A stretch of 64,000 bases of DNA from AP-15 sp963703665 (lineage in GTDB: Bacteria; Pseudomonadota; Alphaproteobacteria; ATCC43930; CGMCC-115725): positions 186,001 to 250,000 of the forward strand of contig CAVPFB010000006.1 in assembly GCA_963703665.1 (NCBI GenBank). Reading direction: 5' to 3'. The notes below the pieces were generated by a model. The model was not told where the DNA came from. It saw only the letters and a list, made by a program, of their open reading frames with translations, and ran no database searches. Of this stretch, positions 35,021 to 44,248 are shown piece by piece; position 1 is the first letter of the stretch; every line of letters starts with the position of its first letter. The position numbers were made by a program, and so were the translations under genes.

Positions 35021-36560
35021 ATGCCGATCAACGGGCCGGCGCTGACCGTTTTTGTCCTGCTGTTCGCCCTGATCACCCTGCTCGGCTTTGTCGCCGCGCG
35101 CTGGCGGCGCGGCAACCTCGACCTCCTGCACGAATGGGGGTTGGGCGGCAGCCGCTTCGGCACGCGTCGTCACCTGGTTTCTGCTCGGCGGCGACCTCTA
35201 CACCGCCTACACCTTCGTCGCCGTGCCGGCCTTGATGTTCGGCGCCGGCGCGCTCGGCTTTTTCGCCGTGCCCTACACGATCATGGTCTACCCGTTCGTC
35301 TTTGTCGTGTTCCCGCGGCTGTGGTCGGTGGCGCGAGCCCACGGCTACATCACCGCCGCCGATTTCGTGCGCGGCCGGCACGGCAACCGATGGCTGGCAT
35401 TGGCGGTCGCGATCACCGGGATCGTCGCGACGATGCCTTACATCGCCTTGCAGCTGGTCGGCATTCAGGTCGTCATCGCCGCTCTCGGGATCGGCGGACG
35501 AGGTCTCGCCGGCGATCTGCCGCTGATCATCGCCTTCGTGATCCTCGCCGCCTTCACCTATACGAGCGGACTGCGCGCGCCGGCGGCGATCGCGATCGTC
35601 AAGGACATCCTGATCTGGATCACGGTCATCGTCGCGATCGTCGTGATCCCGATCGAGCTCGGCGGCTACGCCAAAATCTTCGCCGCGGTGCCGCCGGCGA
35701 AACTGCTGCTGGCCGCGCCCAAGGGTCCCAGTTTCGGCCTCTACAGCGCCTACGCGACCCTGGCCTTCGGCTCGGCGCTGGCGCTGTTTCTCTATCCGCA
35801 TTCGGTGACCGGCGTATTGAGCGCCAGCAACCGCGAAGCGATCAGCCGCAACGCCGCGTTTCTGCCGGCCTACTCGTTTCTGCTGGCGCTGATCGCGCTC
35901 CTCGGCTTCATGGCGATCGCCGCCGGAGTCGTGACGGCGCCGGCCTATCTGCCGATGTTCAAGCAATATGGCCCGAATTTCGCGGTCCCGGCGCTGATCC
36001 TGGCGATGTTTCCGGCATGGTTCGCCGGCCTCGCCTTTGCCGCGATCGCGATCGGCGCCTTGGTGCCGGCAGCGATCATGTCGATCGCCTCGGCCAATCT
36101 GTGGACCCGCAACATCTACCGCGAGTTCCTGCGCCCGGACTGCACCGCCGCGCAGGAATTGCAGATGGCCAAGACCGTGTCGCTGGTCATCAAGTTCGGC
36201 GCGCTCGCTTTTGTTCTCGGCTTGCCGCTGCAATATGCGATCCAGCTGCAGCTGTTGGGCGGGATGTGGATCATCCAGACCCTGCCCGCCGTGATCCTCG
36301 GCCTCTACACCCGCTGGTTCCACGACCGGGCCCTGCTGCTCGGCTGGCTCGCCGGCATCCTCGCCGGCACCGCTATGGTGGCCTCGCAGCAGTTCAAGCC
36401 GATCTACCCGCTCCATATCGCCGGCTGGACCATCCCGTGCTACGCGGCACTGGCTGCTCTCGTCCTCAACCTCGTCGTCACGATCGTGCTGAGCCTGGTC
36501 TTCAACGCGATCCACGCGGTGCGCGGCGCGGACGAGACCGAGGCCGGGCATTACGGGTGA
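35021..36560 (+). pseudogene. Solute:sodium symporter (SSS family), single frameshift
   Basis: Twelve-to-thirteen-helix permease, probably for a monocarboxylate or similar acid given the DUF3311 partner (MctP-like pairing). The N-terminus from 35021 (MPINGPALTVFVLL..., first helix) runs to GGSRFGT. Near 35165-35170 one extra base shifts the frame, and the rest (VVTWFLLGGDLYTAYTF to the stop at 36560) reads in another frame without interruption. The joined protein would be about 512 residues. The break is early, after helix 1, so the gene as shown would not give a full transporter. Could be an assembly error. Confidence 0.82.
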
Positions 36561-36605
36561 CCGCACTGGCTGCGGGTGCGGTGACTGGTGCCGCTGGGGG
36601 AGGCA

Positions 36606-38576
36606 ATGAGAGAGCCCGTCGAACGCCGTCTCGCCGCGATCCTCGCCGCCGATGTCGCCGGCTATTCCCGGCTGATGGGCGCGGACGAGGAAGGGACGCT
36701 CGAACGGCTCAAGGCGCATCGACGCCAGCTCATCGATCCGAAGATCACCGAGCATCGCGGCCGCATCGTCAAGACCACCGGCGACGGCGTGCTGGCGGAA
36801 TTTCCGAGCGTCGTCGATGCGGTGCGCTGCGCCGCCGAGGTGCAGCGGGCGATGATCGACCGCAATGCCGAGGTACGCGAGGACGAGCGCATCGCCTTCC
36901 GGATCGGGGTCAACCTCGGCGACATCATCGTCGATGGCGACGACATCTTCGGGGACGGGGTCAACGTCGCCGCTCGGCTGGAGGGATTGGCCGAACCGGG
37001 CGGCATCTGCATCTCGCGGGTGGTGCGCGACCAGATCCGCGACAAGCTCTCCTACCCGTTCGAGGACATGGGGGAGCAGAGCGTCAAGAACATCGCGCGC
37101 CCGGTACGCATCTACGCGATGAATCCGGCTGCCGTGGCGTCGACGCCGCTCGTCGCGGTGCCGGCATATCCCGTCTCGGGCCGCCGCAGGACAAGGCCAC
37201 GGCGTGCCATCGTCATCGTGGCGATTGTCGCTGCCGCGGTCGGCGTCGCAATTGCCGCCTGGTGGGTGTTGCCCAAGGGTAACTCTCCGACGTTGGCGGT
37301 CCAGAGCCCTGCGGCAGCGAGCGCGCAAGTCGCGAGCGCCTCGGTGCCGCGCCTGTCGATCGTCGTCCTGCCCTTCCTCAACTTGTCGAACGATCCGACG
37401 CAGGAATATTTCGCAGATGGCGTCACTGATGACCTGACCACCGATCTGACGCGCATCACTGGCAGCTTCGTGATTGCCCGCGATACGGCATTTACCTTCA
37501 AGGGCAAGGCCGTCGACGTAAAGCAGATCGGCAAGGAGCTCGGCGTTCGCTATGCGCTCGAAGGCAGCATTCGCCGGGCGGGCCAGCAGGTTCAGGCCAA
37601 TGTCCAGCTGATCGATACCGAAACCGGTGCTCACGTCTGGGCCGACCGGTTCAATGCCGACCGCGCCGACCTTGCCAAGGCACAGGACGAGATTGTCAGC
37701 CGTCTCGCGCGAACGCTGCAACTGGAGATCGTGGAGGCCGCCACCCGCCGGATCGAGCGGGAAAAGCCCGCCAATCCCGAGGCAAGCGATTTCGTCATGC
37801 GCGGGTGGGCCTGGTACTACCGGCCGACGACCACGGCATCCCTGCAGGAGGCGCAGCGGGCCTTTGAGCGCGCGCTGGAGATCGATCCGCAATCAGTCGA
37901 CGCGAAAATCGGCCTCGCTTGGATCGTGACTGAATATGTGGCCGAAGTCCGGCCCCATGTCGTCAATGGCGCGAGCATCTCGCGCGAACAGGACATGGCG
38001 CATGCCGACCAATTGCTCCGCGAAGCCCTCGAACGCGACCGGGACCAGCCGAAGGCGTATTTTGTGTTGGGGCGTCTCCGGCGGCTGCAGAATCGGTTGA
38101 TCGAATCCAAAAACGAACTCGAAAAGGCGATCGCGCTGGACCAAAATAACGCGACGGCAATTCGCCAGCTCGGCATAACGCTGCTGTTTTTGGGTCAGCC
38201 GGAGGCCGCGCTGTCCCATTTGGAGTACGCGCTTCGCCTCGATCCTCTCGTGCAAAATGTCTGGTTTGCTTATTTCTGGTTGGGAGACTGCCAGCTTCTT
38301 CTGGGCCACGCCGATCAGGCAATAGACTTTCTGATAAAATCGCGTGACGCCAATCCTCGGGCTTTTCCTCTGCTCCTTGCTGCGGCGCTCGGATTGAGGG
38401 GCGATATTGATCAGGCCAAGGACGCTCTGGCCGAGTCGCTCAAACTGAACCCCAAGCTGAACTCATTCGCCCAATTGGCCAAGCTCCCTAATTGGAATGC
38501 GTCGCCTCAGTACGCGGCGCTGCGCGAGAAGACTTTCGATGTCGGCCTGCGCCGAGCCGGCTTCCCCGAGAATTGA
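36606..38576 (+). CDS. Class III adenylate cyclase with TPR domain
   Basis: 656 residues. The class III cyclase domain (about 1-170) has metal Asp16 (AADVAGYS) and Asp60 (KTTGDGV), Lys56, an Asp in DIFGD, and transition-state Asn120/Arg124 (VNVAARLE). The Lys and Asp positions fit ATP rather than GTP. A membrane helix (201-222) links to a domain starting LSIVVLPFLNLSNDP (FlgO/TolB-like, about 245-370), followed by TPR repeats (about 400-640). GGGGGAGG precedes the ATG at 36606. The cyclase should lie in the cytoplasm and the TPR part outside it. The output is probably cAMP. Confidence 0.9.
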   Translation: MREPVERRLAAILAADVAGYSRLMGADEEGTLERLKAHRRQLIDPKITEHRGRIVKTTGDGVLAEFPSVVDAVRCAAEVQRAMIDRNAEVREDERIAFRIGVNLGDIIVDGDDIFGDGVNVAARLEGLAEPGGICISRVVRDQIRDKLSYPFEDMGEQSVKNIARPVRIYAMNPAAVASTPLVAVPAYPVSGRRRTRPRRAIVIVAIVAAAVGVAIAAWWVLPKGNSPTLAVQSPAAASAQVASASVPRLSIVVLPFLNLSNDPTQEYFADGVTDDLTTDLTRITGSFVIARDTAFTFKGKAVDVKQIGKELGVRYALEGSIRRAGQQVQANVQLIDTETGAHVWADRFNADRADLAKAQDEIVSRLARTLQLEIVEAATRRIEREKPANPEASDFVMRGWAWYYRPTTTASLQEAQRAFERALEIDPQSVDAKIGLAWIVTEYVAEVRPHVVNGASISREQDMAHADQLLREALERDRDQPKAYFVLGRLRRLQNRLIESKNELEKAIALDQNNATAIRQLGITLLFLGQPEAALSHLEYALRLDPLVQNVWFAYFWLGDCQLLLGHADQAIDFLIKSRDANPRAFPLLLAAALGLRGDIDQAKDALAESLKLNPKLNSFAQLAKLPNWNASPQYAALREKTFDVGLRRAGFPEN

Positions 38577-38775
38577 CCGCCTCGGATATCTTCAGTTCCG
38601 TTGCGGGTGCATTTCGAAGCGGGCGAGCCAGCGGGTTCAGCCATCCCCGCTCCTCACCGGCCCTCGCCGGCGTCGGTGGCCGGCAGAGCTTGCCTCAGCA
38701 TCTGCCGAATGTACTTGCTGCGCTGGCGCACCGACAGATTGCGCTTGTCGGCCGGCCTGAAAGGCGGCGCCGGGA

Positions 38776-39162
38776 CTAGCTGAAGACGGCGACGAAGTCG
38801 CAGGTCACCAGCGCGTTCGAGTTGGCGCCGAGCGCCAGGGTGTGGCGGGCCGGGCGCGAGCTTTCTTCGGGGAACATCTTGACCCATTCGCCGTTCAGCG
38901 CGGCGCGGCCGGTCCCCGGCTCCTTCATCCAGAAATTGATCTTGAGAATGTTGTCTGGGGTGCCGCCGGCGGCCTCGACCGCACTGCGGATGTGCCGGAA
39001 CAGGTTTGCCACCTGCCCCTCGAGATCCGGCGGCAGGTTGCGGGTTCCCGGATCGACGCCGCTGATCACGCTCGACATCATGATGTCGCCGATCCGGCTG
39101 GCGTTGGGGATCGGGTTGCCATGCGCGAAACCGGCGAAGTTGACGCTTTGCCGTGTTGCCAT
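38776..39162 (-). CDS. RidA family protein
   Basis: 128 residues of the RidA/YjgF family, which deaminates reactive enamine/imine intermediates in the founding member. It starts MATRQSVNFAGFAHGNPIP with AGGAG upstream. The FRHIRSAVEAAGGTPDNILKINFW segment and C-terminal ANSNALVTCDFVAVF match the family. The Arg that binds the carboxylate in archetypal RidA lies in a different context here, so it may be a divergent subgroup. Eleven bases downstream of the dioxygenase gene, likely cotranscribed. Confidence 0.86.
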   Translation of the reverse strand: MATRQSVNFAGFAHGNPIPNASRIGDIMMSSVISGVDPGTRNLPPDLEGQVANLFRHIRSAVEAAGGTPDNILKINFWMKEPGTGRAALNGEWVKMFPEESSRPARHTLALGANSNALVTCDFVAVFS

Positions 39163-39172
39163 CGGTTCGCTC

Positions 39173-40045
39173 CTAGATTGCCGGCCCGTCGCCGGCGAGG
39201 GTGGTGCGGCGCACGTCGCGCACCTCGTTGCGGTCGAAGCGGCGGGCGCGGTGCATCGTCGCGCGGTTGTCCCACATGACCAGGTCGTGCCGCCTCCACG
39301 GGTGCGAATAGACGAACTCGCGCTGGGTCGCATGCTCGATCAGGTCGCGCAGAAACATCCGCGCCTCGGGGGTCGTCCAGCCGAGGATGGCGCCGGCATG
39401 CGCGGCCAGAAACAACGATTTTCGCCCATTCGAGGGATGGGTGCGCACCAAAGGCTGAGGCACCGGGCGAAAGGCTTCGACCTCTTCCGGCGTCAATTCG
39501 GTAAAGCCGATCGCCTCGCGCGAATACATCAGCGAATGCTCGCAGACGAGATCCTCCACCTCGGCCTTGGTGCGGGCGTCGAGCGCGTCATAAGCGGCGC
39601 GCATGTCGGCGAACTCGGTGTTCGCCCCCCAGGATGGGATGACCCGGCCGGAGAGCAGCGAATATTTGGCCGGGACCGGGCGGAACGAGCTGTCGGAATG
39701 CCACAGCCGGTCGGCGAGCTTGAAGAACCACACCCGGTCCTCGGCCGACATGATCGCGCCGGTCTTATCGAGATTGGAGAAATCGGCGATGCCGGGGCCG
39801 AGCCGATGGTCTTCCGGCTTTCTGACATGCCCGGCCCTGGCGTTGCGCTCGAGCTCGCCGAAATGGCGGGTGAAGGCGATCTGCTCGGCGTCGCTCAGCT
39901 CTTGGTCGCGGAAGACGAGGACGGCATATTCGTCCATACCGGCCTCGATCGCAGCGACCATGTCGCGGTCGAGCGGGCGCCGGCAGTCGATACCGTCGAC
40001 CTCGCCGGCGAAGGCCGGATGCAGCCGGCTGATCGATATCGGCAT
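39173..40045 (-). CDS. TauD/TfdA family Fe(II)/2-oxoglutarate dioxygenase
   Basis: 290 residues. The iron ligands are His116 and Asp118 in LWHSDSSF and His265 in RATMHRARRF; the 2-oxoglutarate Arg is likely 279 or 280. Members hydroxylate taurine, 2,4-D or related small acids; the substrate is not evident. Followed by RidA and preceded by a luciferase-like oxidoreductase on the same strand, suggesting a small catabolic group. Confidence 0.9.
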   Translation of the reverse strand: MPISISRLHPAFAGEVDGIDCRRPLDRDMVAAIEAGMDEYAVLVFRDQELSDAEQIAFTRHFGELERNARAGHVRKPEDHRLGPGIADFSNLDKTGAIMSAEDRVWFFKLADRLWHSDSSFRPVPAKYSLLSGRVIPSWGANTEFADMRAAYDALDARTKAEVEDLVCEHSLMYSREAIGFTELTPEEVEAFRPVPQPLVRTHPSNGRKSLFLAAHAGAILGWTTPEARMFLRDLIEHATQREFVYSHPWRRHDLVMWDNRATMHRARRFDRNEVRDVRRTTLAGDGPAI

Positions 40046-40061
40046 AGGGCCTCTCTCCTCT

Positions 40062-41048
40062 TTACTTGAAGTGCGGCATGACCTGTTCGCAGTACAGGCG
40101 CAGCGATTTCATCACCTGCTCGTGCGACAGCATGCTGCCGGGGTTGATTTCGGCCGAGACGCCGTCGAGCTGAGCTTCCTCGCGCAGCTTTTCCAGCCGG
40201 TCGACGACCATTTCGGGTGATCCGGCGATGCCCTTCTCGCGCAATACCTCATCATAGCCCATCGGCCCGCGCCGCAGATCCTGGCGGTAGGAGGAAAATT
40301 GCAGCATCCCCTTCTCGGCCTCGGCGAGGGCTGAGACGCGGGTCTCGCCGATATAGATCGGCAATTGCAGATAGGCCTGCCCGCGCCCCGGATGCCCGGC
40401 CGCCTGCCAGGCCTCGCGATAGGCCCGGGTCTGCGCCGCGAGCTGCGACAACGGGCTCGCGCGCACCGCCGAAAACAGCGGGTAGCCCAGTGTCCCGATC
40501 GCCGCATAGGTTTCGGGGCGGCTGGCGGCGATGCGGATCGGCGGGTGGGGCTGCTGCACCGGCCGCGGCACCAGGGTGAAATTCTCAAAGCTGAAATAGC
40601 GGCCCCGGTGCGAGGTGTTGGGTTCGGTCCATGCCTTTTTGATGATGTCGAGACTCTCGGCAAAGCGCTCCTCGCTCTCTTCGTACGAGATGCCGTAAGC
40701 ATCGTAGGCGCGCGGAAAGGCGCTGCGCCCGACCCCGAAGATCAGCCTGCCGCGGCTGATCTGGTCGATCGTCGCGGTTTCCTCGGCCAAACGCAGCGGG
40801 TGACCCAATGGCAGGATCTGCACCGCGGTGCCGATCTTGATGCGCCGGGTCCGGGCGGCGATGGCGCTGGCCACGGTCAACGGCGCCGTCAACAGCGAGC
40901 GCCGCGGGTTCATGTGGATCTCGGCCAGCCACACCACGTCGAGCCCCCAGCGCTCGGCCGCCTCGATCTGGGCAAAGGACTGAGCGAACGCCTCGGCCTG
41001 GGAGCCGGACTGCGTCGAAAAGAACTCGTGAAAGATCCCGCACTCCAT
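40062..41048 (-). CDS. LLM-class flavin-dependent oxidoreductase
   Basis: 328-residue bacterial luciferase-like TIM-barrel monooxygenase. MECGIFHEFFST at the start, EIHMNPRRSLL and GRLIFGVGRSAFPRAYDAYG are typical, and RPVQQPHPPIRIAAS matches the second flavin-binding area. Unlike the copy at 17559, it is intact. Substrate unknown; the neighbouring dioxygenase and RidA suggest breakdown of a small organic compound. Confidence 0.88.
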   Translation of the reverse strand: MECGIFHEFFSTQSGSQAEAFAQSFAQIEAAERWGLDVVWLAEIHMNPRRSLLTAPLTVASAIAARTRRIKIGTAVQILPLGHPLRLAEETATIDQISRGRLIFGVGRSAFPRAYDAYGISYEESEERFAESLDIIKKAWTEPNTSHRGRYFSFENFTLVPRPVQQPHPPIRIAASRPETYAAIGTLGYPLFSAVRASPLSQLAAQTRAYREAWQAAGHPGRGQAYLQLPIYIGETRVSALAEAEKGMLQFSSYRQDLRRGPMGYDEVLREKGIAGSPEMVVDRLEKLREEAQLDGVSAEINPGSMLSHEQVMKSLRLYCEQVMPHFK

Positions 41049-41137
41049 TCGCCCTCCGACTTCACCTGCGCCGCCACCCTACCAAGTCGACGGCATGGAT
41101 ATCCATCATGCTTATGAGGGCCATATAAAGAATTGAT

Positions 41138-41165
41138 TTGATAACAGATATTGGCCGAATAGATA
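41138..41165 (+). promoter_or_regulatory. Predicted promoter upstream of the VOC gene
   Basis: TTGATA (41138-41143), a 16-base spacer and TAGATA (41160-41165) lie in an AT-rich gap of about 200 bases between the divergent oxidoreductase and VOC genes. The VOC start follows 84 bases after. Confidence 0.4.
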
Positions 41166-41249
41166 GAGGATATGCTGGCACGGTGCGGCGGACTTGCGTG
41201 GTTCGACGGGTCGGGTTACAGCTGATCCGTGCAATCAGGGAGCGTTTCG

Positions 41250-41846
41250 ATGGCGAGCTCACCCAATGATACCCCGGCCGCGGCGGTCAGCCCGTCCGGC
41301 ATCAACCATCTGGTGCTGAATGTCCGCGACCTTGACGAGTCGCACGAATTCTGGACCGAGATCGTCGGCTTCAAGCAGGTCGGCGAATTGCATCCGCGGG
41401 CCGATCGGCCGAATCCGCCGAAAATGCGCTTTTACAGCGCCGTCAATGACGGCCAGCTCACCCATCACACGGTAGCGCTGGTCGAAAGCCCGAACCTGCC
41501 GGCGCCCTCCGACTGGGTGTTGTCCAACAGCCAGGTCGCGATCAACCACGTCGCGCTGACGATGCCGAGCCGCGAGGCGTGGCAGCAGCAGCTCGCCTTT
41601 CTGCAGAGCCGCGGAGTCAAGTTCAACTGGCGCGTCAACCATGGCGTGACCCACAGCGTCTATATCAACGACCCGAACGGCTACGGCGTCGAGTTTCTCT
41701 ATGAATTGCCGCGCGCGATGTGGGAAAACGACATCGACGGCGCGATCAACTGGGCCGAAAACCTGCCAGCCGAAGGCCCCGAAGCGCTCGTCGATCGCAC
41801 CGACACCCCGAGCTTCGGCCAAAAGGAGCCCGTCTCCGCCGAATAG
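41250..41846 (+). CDS. VOC family protein
   Basis: 198-residue vicinal oxygen chelate protein, related to extradiol dioxygenases and glyoxalases. Two beta-alpha-beta modules are visible: INHLVLNVRDLDESHEFW near the start and INHVALTMPSREAW in the second half, with metal-ligand candidates His in INHL, His in HHTVAL and Glu in YGVEFLYE. ATG 41250 has AGGGAG upstream. Resembles ring-cleavage dioxygenases; the substrate is unknown. Confidence 0.85.
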   Translation: MASSPNDTPAAAVSPSGINHLVLNVRDLDESHEFWTEIVGFKQVGELHPRADRPNPPKMRFYSAVNDGQLTHHTVALVESPNLPAPSDWVLSNSQVAINHVALTMPSREAWQQQLAFLQSRGVKFNWRVNHGVTHSVYINDPNGYGVEFLYELPRAMWENDIDGAINWAENLPAEGPEALVDRTDTPSFGQKEPVSAE

Positions 41847-41854
41847 GCGCGCGG

Positions 41855-41884
41855 ACCCCTCTCCCCGCCCCCGGGGAGAGGGGT
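41855..41884. terminator. Bidirectional terminator-like hairpin
   Basis: Perfect 12-bp stem ACCCCTCTCCCC / GGGGAGAGGGGT with a six-base loop, between the convergent VOC and coiled-coil genes. No U-tract follows, so termination is inferred from stem strength and position. It also resembles the dispersed palindrome near 32886. Confidence 0.5.
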
Positions 41885-41889
41885 CGTGA

Positions 41890-42315
41890 TCACCGCAAGA
41901 ACAGCTTGAGCAGCACGGCCAGCACCAGGGCGGTGATCAGGCCGAGCTGCCATTGCAGGAACGTCAGGCGCGCGTTGAGCTTGGCGGCGGCGCTGTCGAG
42001 ATCGCGCTTTGCCGTAGCCGCCACCGCTTCGAGATCGCGTTTCGTCAAAGCCGCGGCCGCTTCGAGATCGCGTTTGGTCAAAACCGCCGCCGCTTCGAGA
42101 TCGCGTTTCGTCGAAGCCGACGCCGCTTCGAGATCGCGTGTCGTCAAAGCAGACGCCGCTTCGATGTCGCGCCTCAGCGCATCGATGTCGCGCTTCTCGG
42201 CGATCTCACCGGTAAAGGCCTCGGCAAGCGCCCCGGCCGTCGCCTCGGCCTGCTCTCCCGGCATGCCGGCCTCGCGCAGCGACCGCGCGAGCTTCAGGCT
42301 ATCGAAGACGGCCAT
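41890..42315 (-). CDS. Coiled-coil membrane protein with 11-residue repeats (DUF1640-like)
   Basis: 141 residues. An N-terminal segment (SLKLARSLREAGMPGEQAEA) resembles the CCDC90/DUF1640 group. Then comes a coiled coil built from about five tandem 11-residue units of the form TKRDLEAAAAL, encoded by 33-bp DNA repeats at 42026-42190. It ends in a single membrane helix (TALVLAVLLKLFLR). Members are often anchored by the C-terminal helix; function in bacteria is poorly defined. It is just downstream of hppD on the same strand. Confidence 0.75.
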   Translation of the reverse strand: MAVFDSLKLARSLREAGMPGEQAEATAGALAEAFTGEIAEKRDIDALRRDIEAASALTTRDLEAASASTKRDLEAAAVLTKRDLEAAAALTKRDLEAVAATAKRDLDSAAAKLNARLTFLQWQLGLITALVLAVLLKLFLR

Positions 42316-42330
42316 GCCGGGATCAGGCCC

Positions 42331-43419
42331 TCAACGAACCGGCTCCCCGGGGGTCAGCACGCCGCGGCGGATCTGGTCGCGCTCGATCGATTCGAACAGC
42401 GCGCGGAAATTGCCCTCGCCAAAGCCGTCGTTGCCTTTGCGCTCGATGATCTCGAAAAAGATCGGTCCGATCACCGTGTCGGTGAAGATCTGCAGCAGCA
42501 GCCCTTGGCCCTCGCCGGGTGCGCCGTCGATCAGGATGCGGTCGCGCCGCAGCCGGGCGAGGTCCTCGCCATGCCCCGGCACCCGCCCATCGACCGCCTC
42601 GTAATAGGTGTCGGGCACCGACATGAACGGGATCTCGCGCGCCCGCAGCGCCTCGACCGTCGCATAGATATCGCCGGTGGCCAGTGCGATGTGCTGGATG
42701 CCCTCGCCGTGATAGGCCGCCAGGTATTCGGCGATCTGCGACTTGTCGTCGGCGCTTTCGTTGATCGGGATGCGGATCTTGCCGTCGGGGCTGGTCATCG
42801 CCTTGGAGCGAAGCCCGGTCAATTTGCCCTCGATGTCGAAATAGCGGATCTCGCGAAAGTTGAAGAGCCGCTCGTAAAACTCGGCCCATAATCCCATCCG
42901 CCCGCGATGCACGTTGTGGGTCAAATGGTCGATCCCGGTCAGCCCGACCCCCGCCGAAGCCCGATCCGCGTTCAGCGGGACGAAATCCACGTCGTAGATC
43001 GTATGCTCGCCATAGCGGTCGACCAGATAGATCAGGCTGCCGCCGATCCCCTCGATCGCCGGAATGTTGAGCTCCATCGGCCCGAGCTTGCCGTGCACCG
43101 GCTTGGCGCCGAGGCTGATTGCCCGCTCGTAAGCCTTGGCCGCGTCGGCGACGCGAAAGGCGATGGCGCAGACCGAGGGGCCGTGCAATCGGGCGAAGGC
43201 CTGGGCGAAGCTTTCGGGCTCGGCATTAAGGATGAAGTTGACGTCGCCCGCTTTGTAGAGCCTCACGTTCTTCGAGCGGTGCCGCGCTGCCGCGACAAAT
43301 CCCATTTGCGTGAACAACGCCGCCAAGGCCTGCGGGTCGGGGCCGGTGTATTCGACGAACTCGAACCCGTCGGTCCCCATCGGGTTGTCCCACAGATCGT
43401 GCCTGGGCGCTGCGGCCAT
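42331..43419 (-). CDS. hppD: 4-hydroxyphenylpyruvate dioxygenase
   Basis: Fe(II) enzyme of tyrosine breakdown making homogentisate; 362 residues. It is a two-module VOC fold with iron ligands His in IDHLTHNVH, His in GEGIQHIALAT and Glu in IFFEIIERKGNDGFGEGNF. ATG 43419 has GGAGG upstream. No homogentisate dioxygenase is in the window. Confidence 0.94.
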   Translation of the reverse strand: MAAAPRHDLWDNPMGTDGFEFVEYTGPDPQALAALFTQMGFVAAARHRSKNVRLYKAGDVNFILNAEPESFAQAFARLHGPSVCAIAFRVADAAKAYERAISLGAKPVHGKLGPMELNIPAIEGIGGSLIYLVDRYGEHTIYDVDFVPLNADRASAGVGLTGIDHLTHNVHRGRMGLWAEFYERLFNFREIRYFDIEGKLTGLRSKAMTSPDGKIRIPINESADDKSQIAEYLAAYHGEGIQHIALATGDIYATVEALRAREIPFMSVPDTYYEAVDGRVPGHGEDLARLRRDRILIDGAPGEGQGLLLQIFTDTVIGPIFFEIIERKGNDGFGEGNFRALFESIERDQIRRGVLTPGEPVR

Positions 43420-43577
43420 AGGGGCCTCCAATCGGTCGGGGTCAGGATGTGGTCGCTGCTGCATTGGCCGCCAAGGGCGATTGGCCGCAACCCTGGCCCT
43501 CGGGCTTTGACAGCGGCGCGCGGCCGGCGCAGATTGACCCGGCGATTCGACCGGCCATTCAAGGAGGAAGAGCCGCG

Positions 43578-43937
43578 ATGACCGGAAAGCGGAGGATCGG
43601 CGCCGGGGCGGCGAGCGGCCTGACCGCCGCAATCGTGCTGCTGACTGGTGTTGCCGCGGCCAAAGCCGACGAGCTGTCCGATCTGCGCGCCAATCAGCAA
43701 GTGCTCCAACAGCAGATCGACCGGCTGCCGCCGGACCAGACGCAGGCAGCGCCGCCGCAGATGCCCGGCGCCGGCGGCTCCACTGTCGATGGCGCCCCGA
43801 AGGGCAGCACGGCGGAGCCAGACCCGCCGTTGCTCGGCGGCAGCTTTCCGCGCTCGTTTGTGATCCCCGGGACCAGCACCTCGGTCCGGGTCGGCGGCTC
43901 GATCGACGAAACCTTCGACTACCGAACCGGCCGCTAG
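43578..43937 (+). pseudogene. Truncated outer-membrane porin (DcaP-like N-terminus)
   Basis: 119 codons: signal peptide (MTGKRRIGAGAASGLTAA... ending AAKA), a short coiled segment (LSDLRANQQVLQQQIDRL) and then GGSFPRSFVIPGTSTSVRVGG, which is how alphaproteobacterial DcaP-like trimeric porins begin before their barrel. Here a stop follows after FDYRTGR, so the entire beta-barrel is missing. AAGGAGGAAG is a good ribosome binding site. Either a truncated remnant or a short exported protein. Confidence 0.6.
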
Positions 43938-44248
43938 CGGACCACTTCTGACGCTTGGCACCCGGCCGCGGACCTCTTCGTCATTCCCGCGAAAGCGGGA
44001 ACCCAGGCCTGCCCCTGGCTTGAACCGGGGGCGGCTCGGGCGGAGCGGTTGCCCTGGACCCCCGCTTGCGCGGGGGCGGCGGTCGGGAGGGTGTGAGACT
44101 CGTTTGTCAGGTCCGCACCACGAGCGTGGTCCCCGACAGGCCAGCTCACAGGAGGGGTTGAGCCAAGGCGAATCCTATCGTTCTGCGGGCAGGCGGCGGG
44201 TTTCGCTGCACCCAACCCACCTACGGAAGGACCGCCAGTCTCGTCGGG
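43938..44248. repeat. Intergenic region with dispersed palindromes
   Basis: No gene. TTCCCGC-GAAA-GCGGGAA (43984-44001) and CCCCCGC-TTGC-GCGGGGG (44059-44076) are perfect hairpins facing each other; CCCAGG and CCTGG next to them make the two copies inverted. This is the widespread proteobacterial CATTCCCGCGAAAGCGGGAA-type repeat. Another repeat-like end, CTGCACCCAACCCACCTAC, is at about 44206-44224. The hairpins may end transcription of the porin remnant and folC. Confidence 0.7.

Noticed and set aside
38654..38775. Minus-strand segment reading KRNLSVRQRSKYIRQMLR after ridA
   Set aside because: Protein-like, but with no start codon, ribosome binding site or known family; could be chance or an old remnant.
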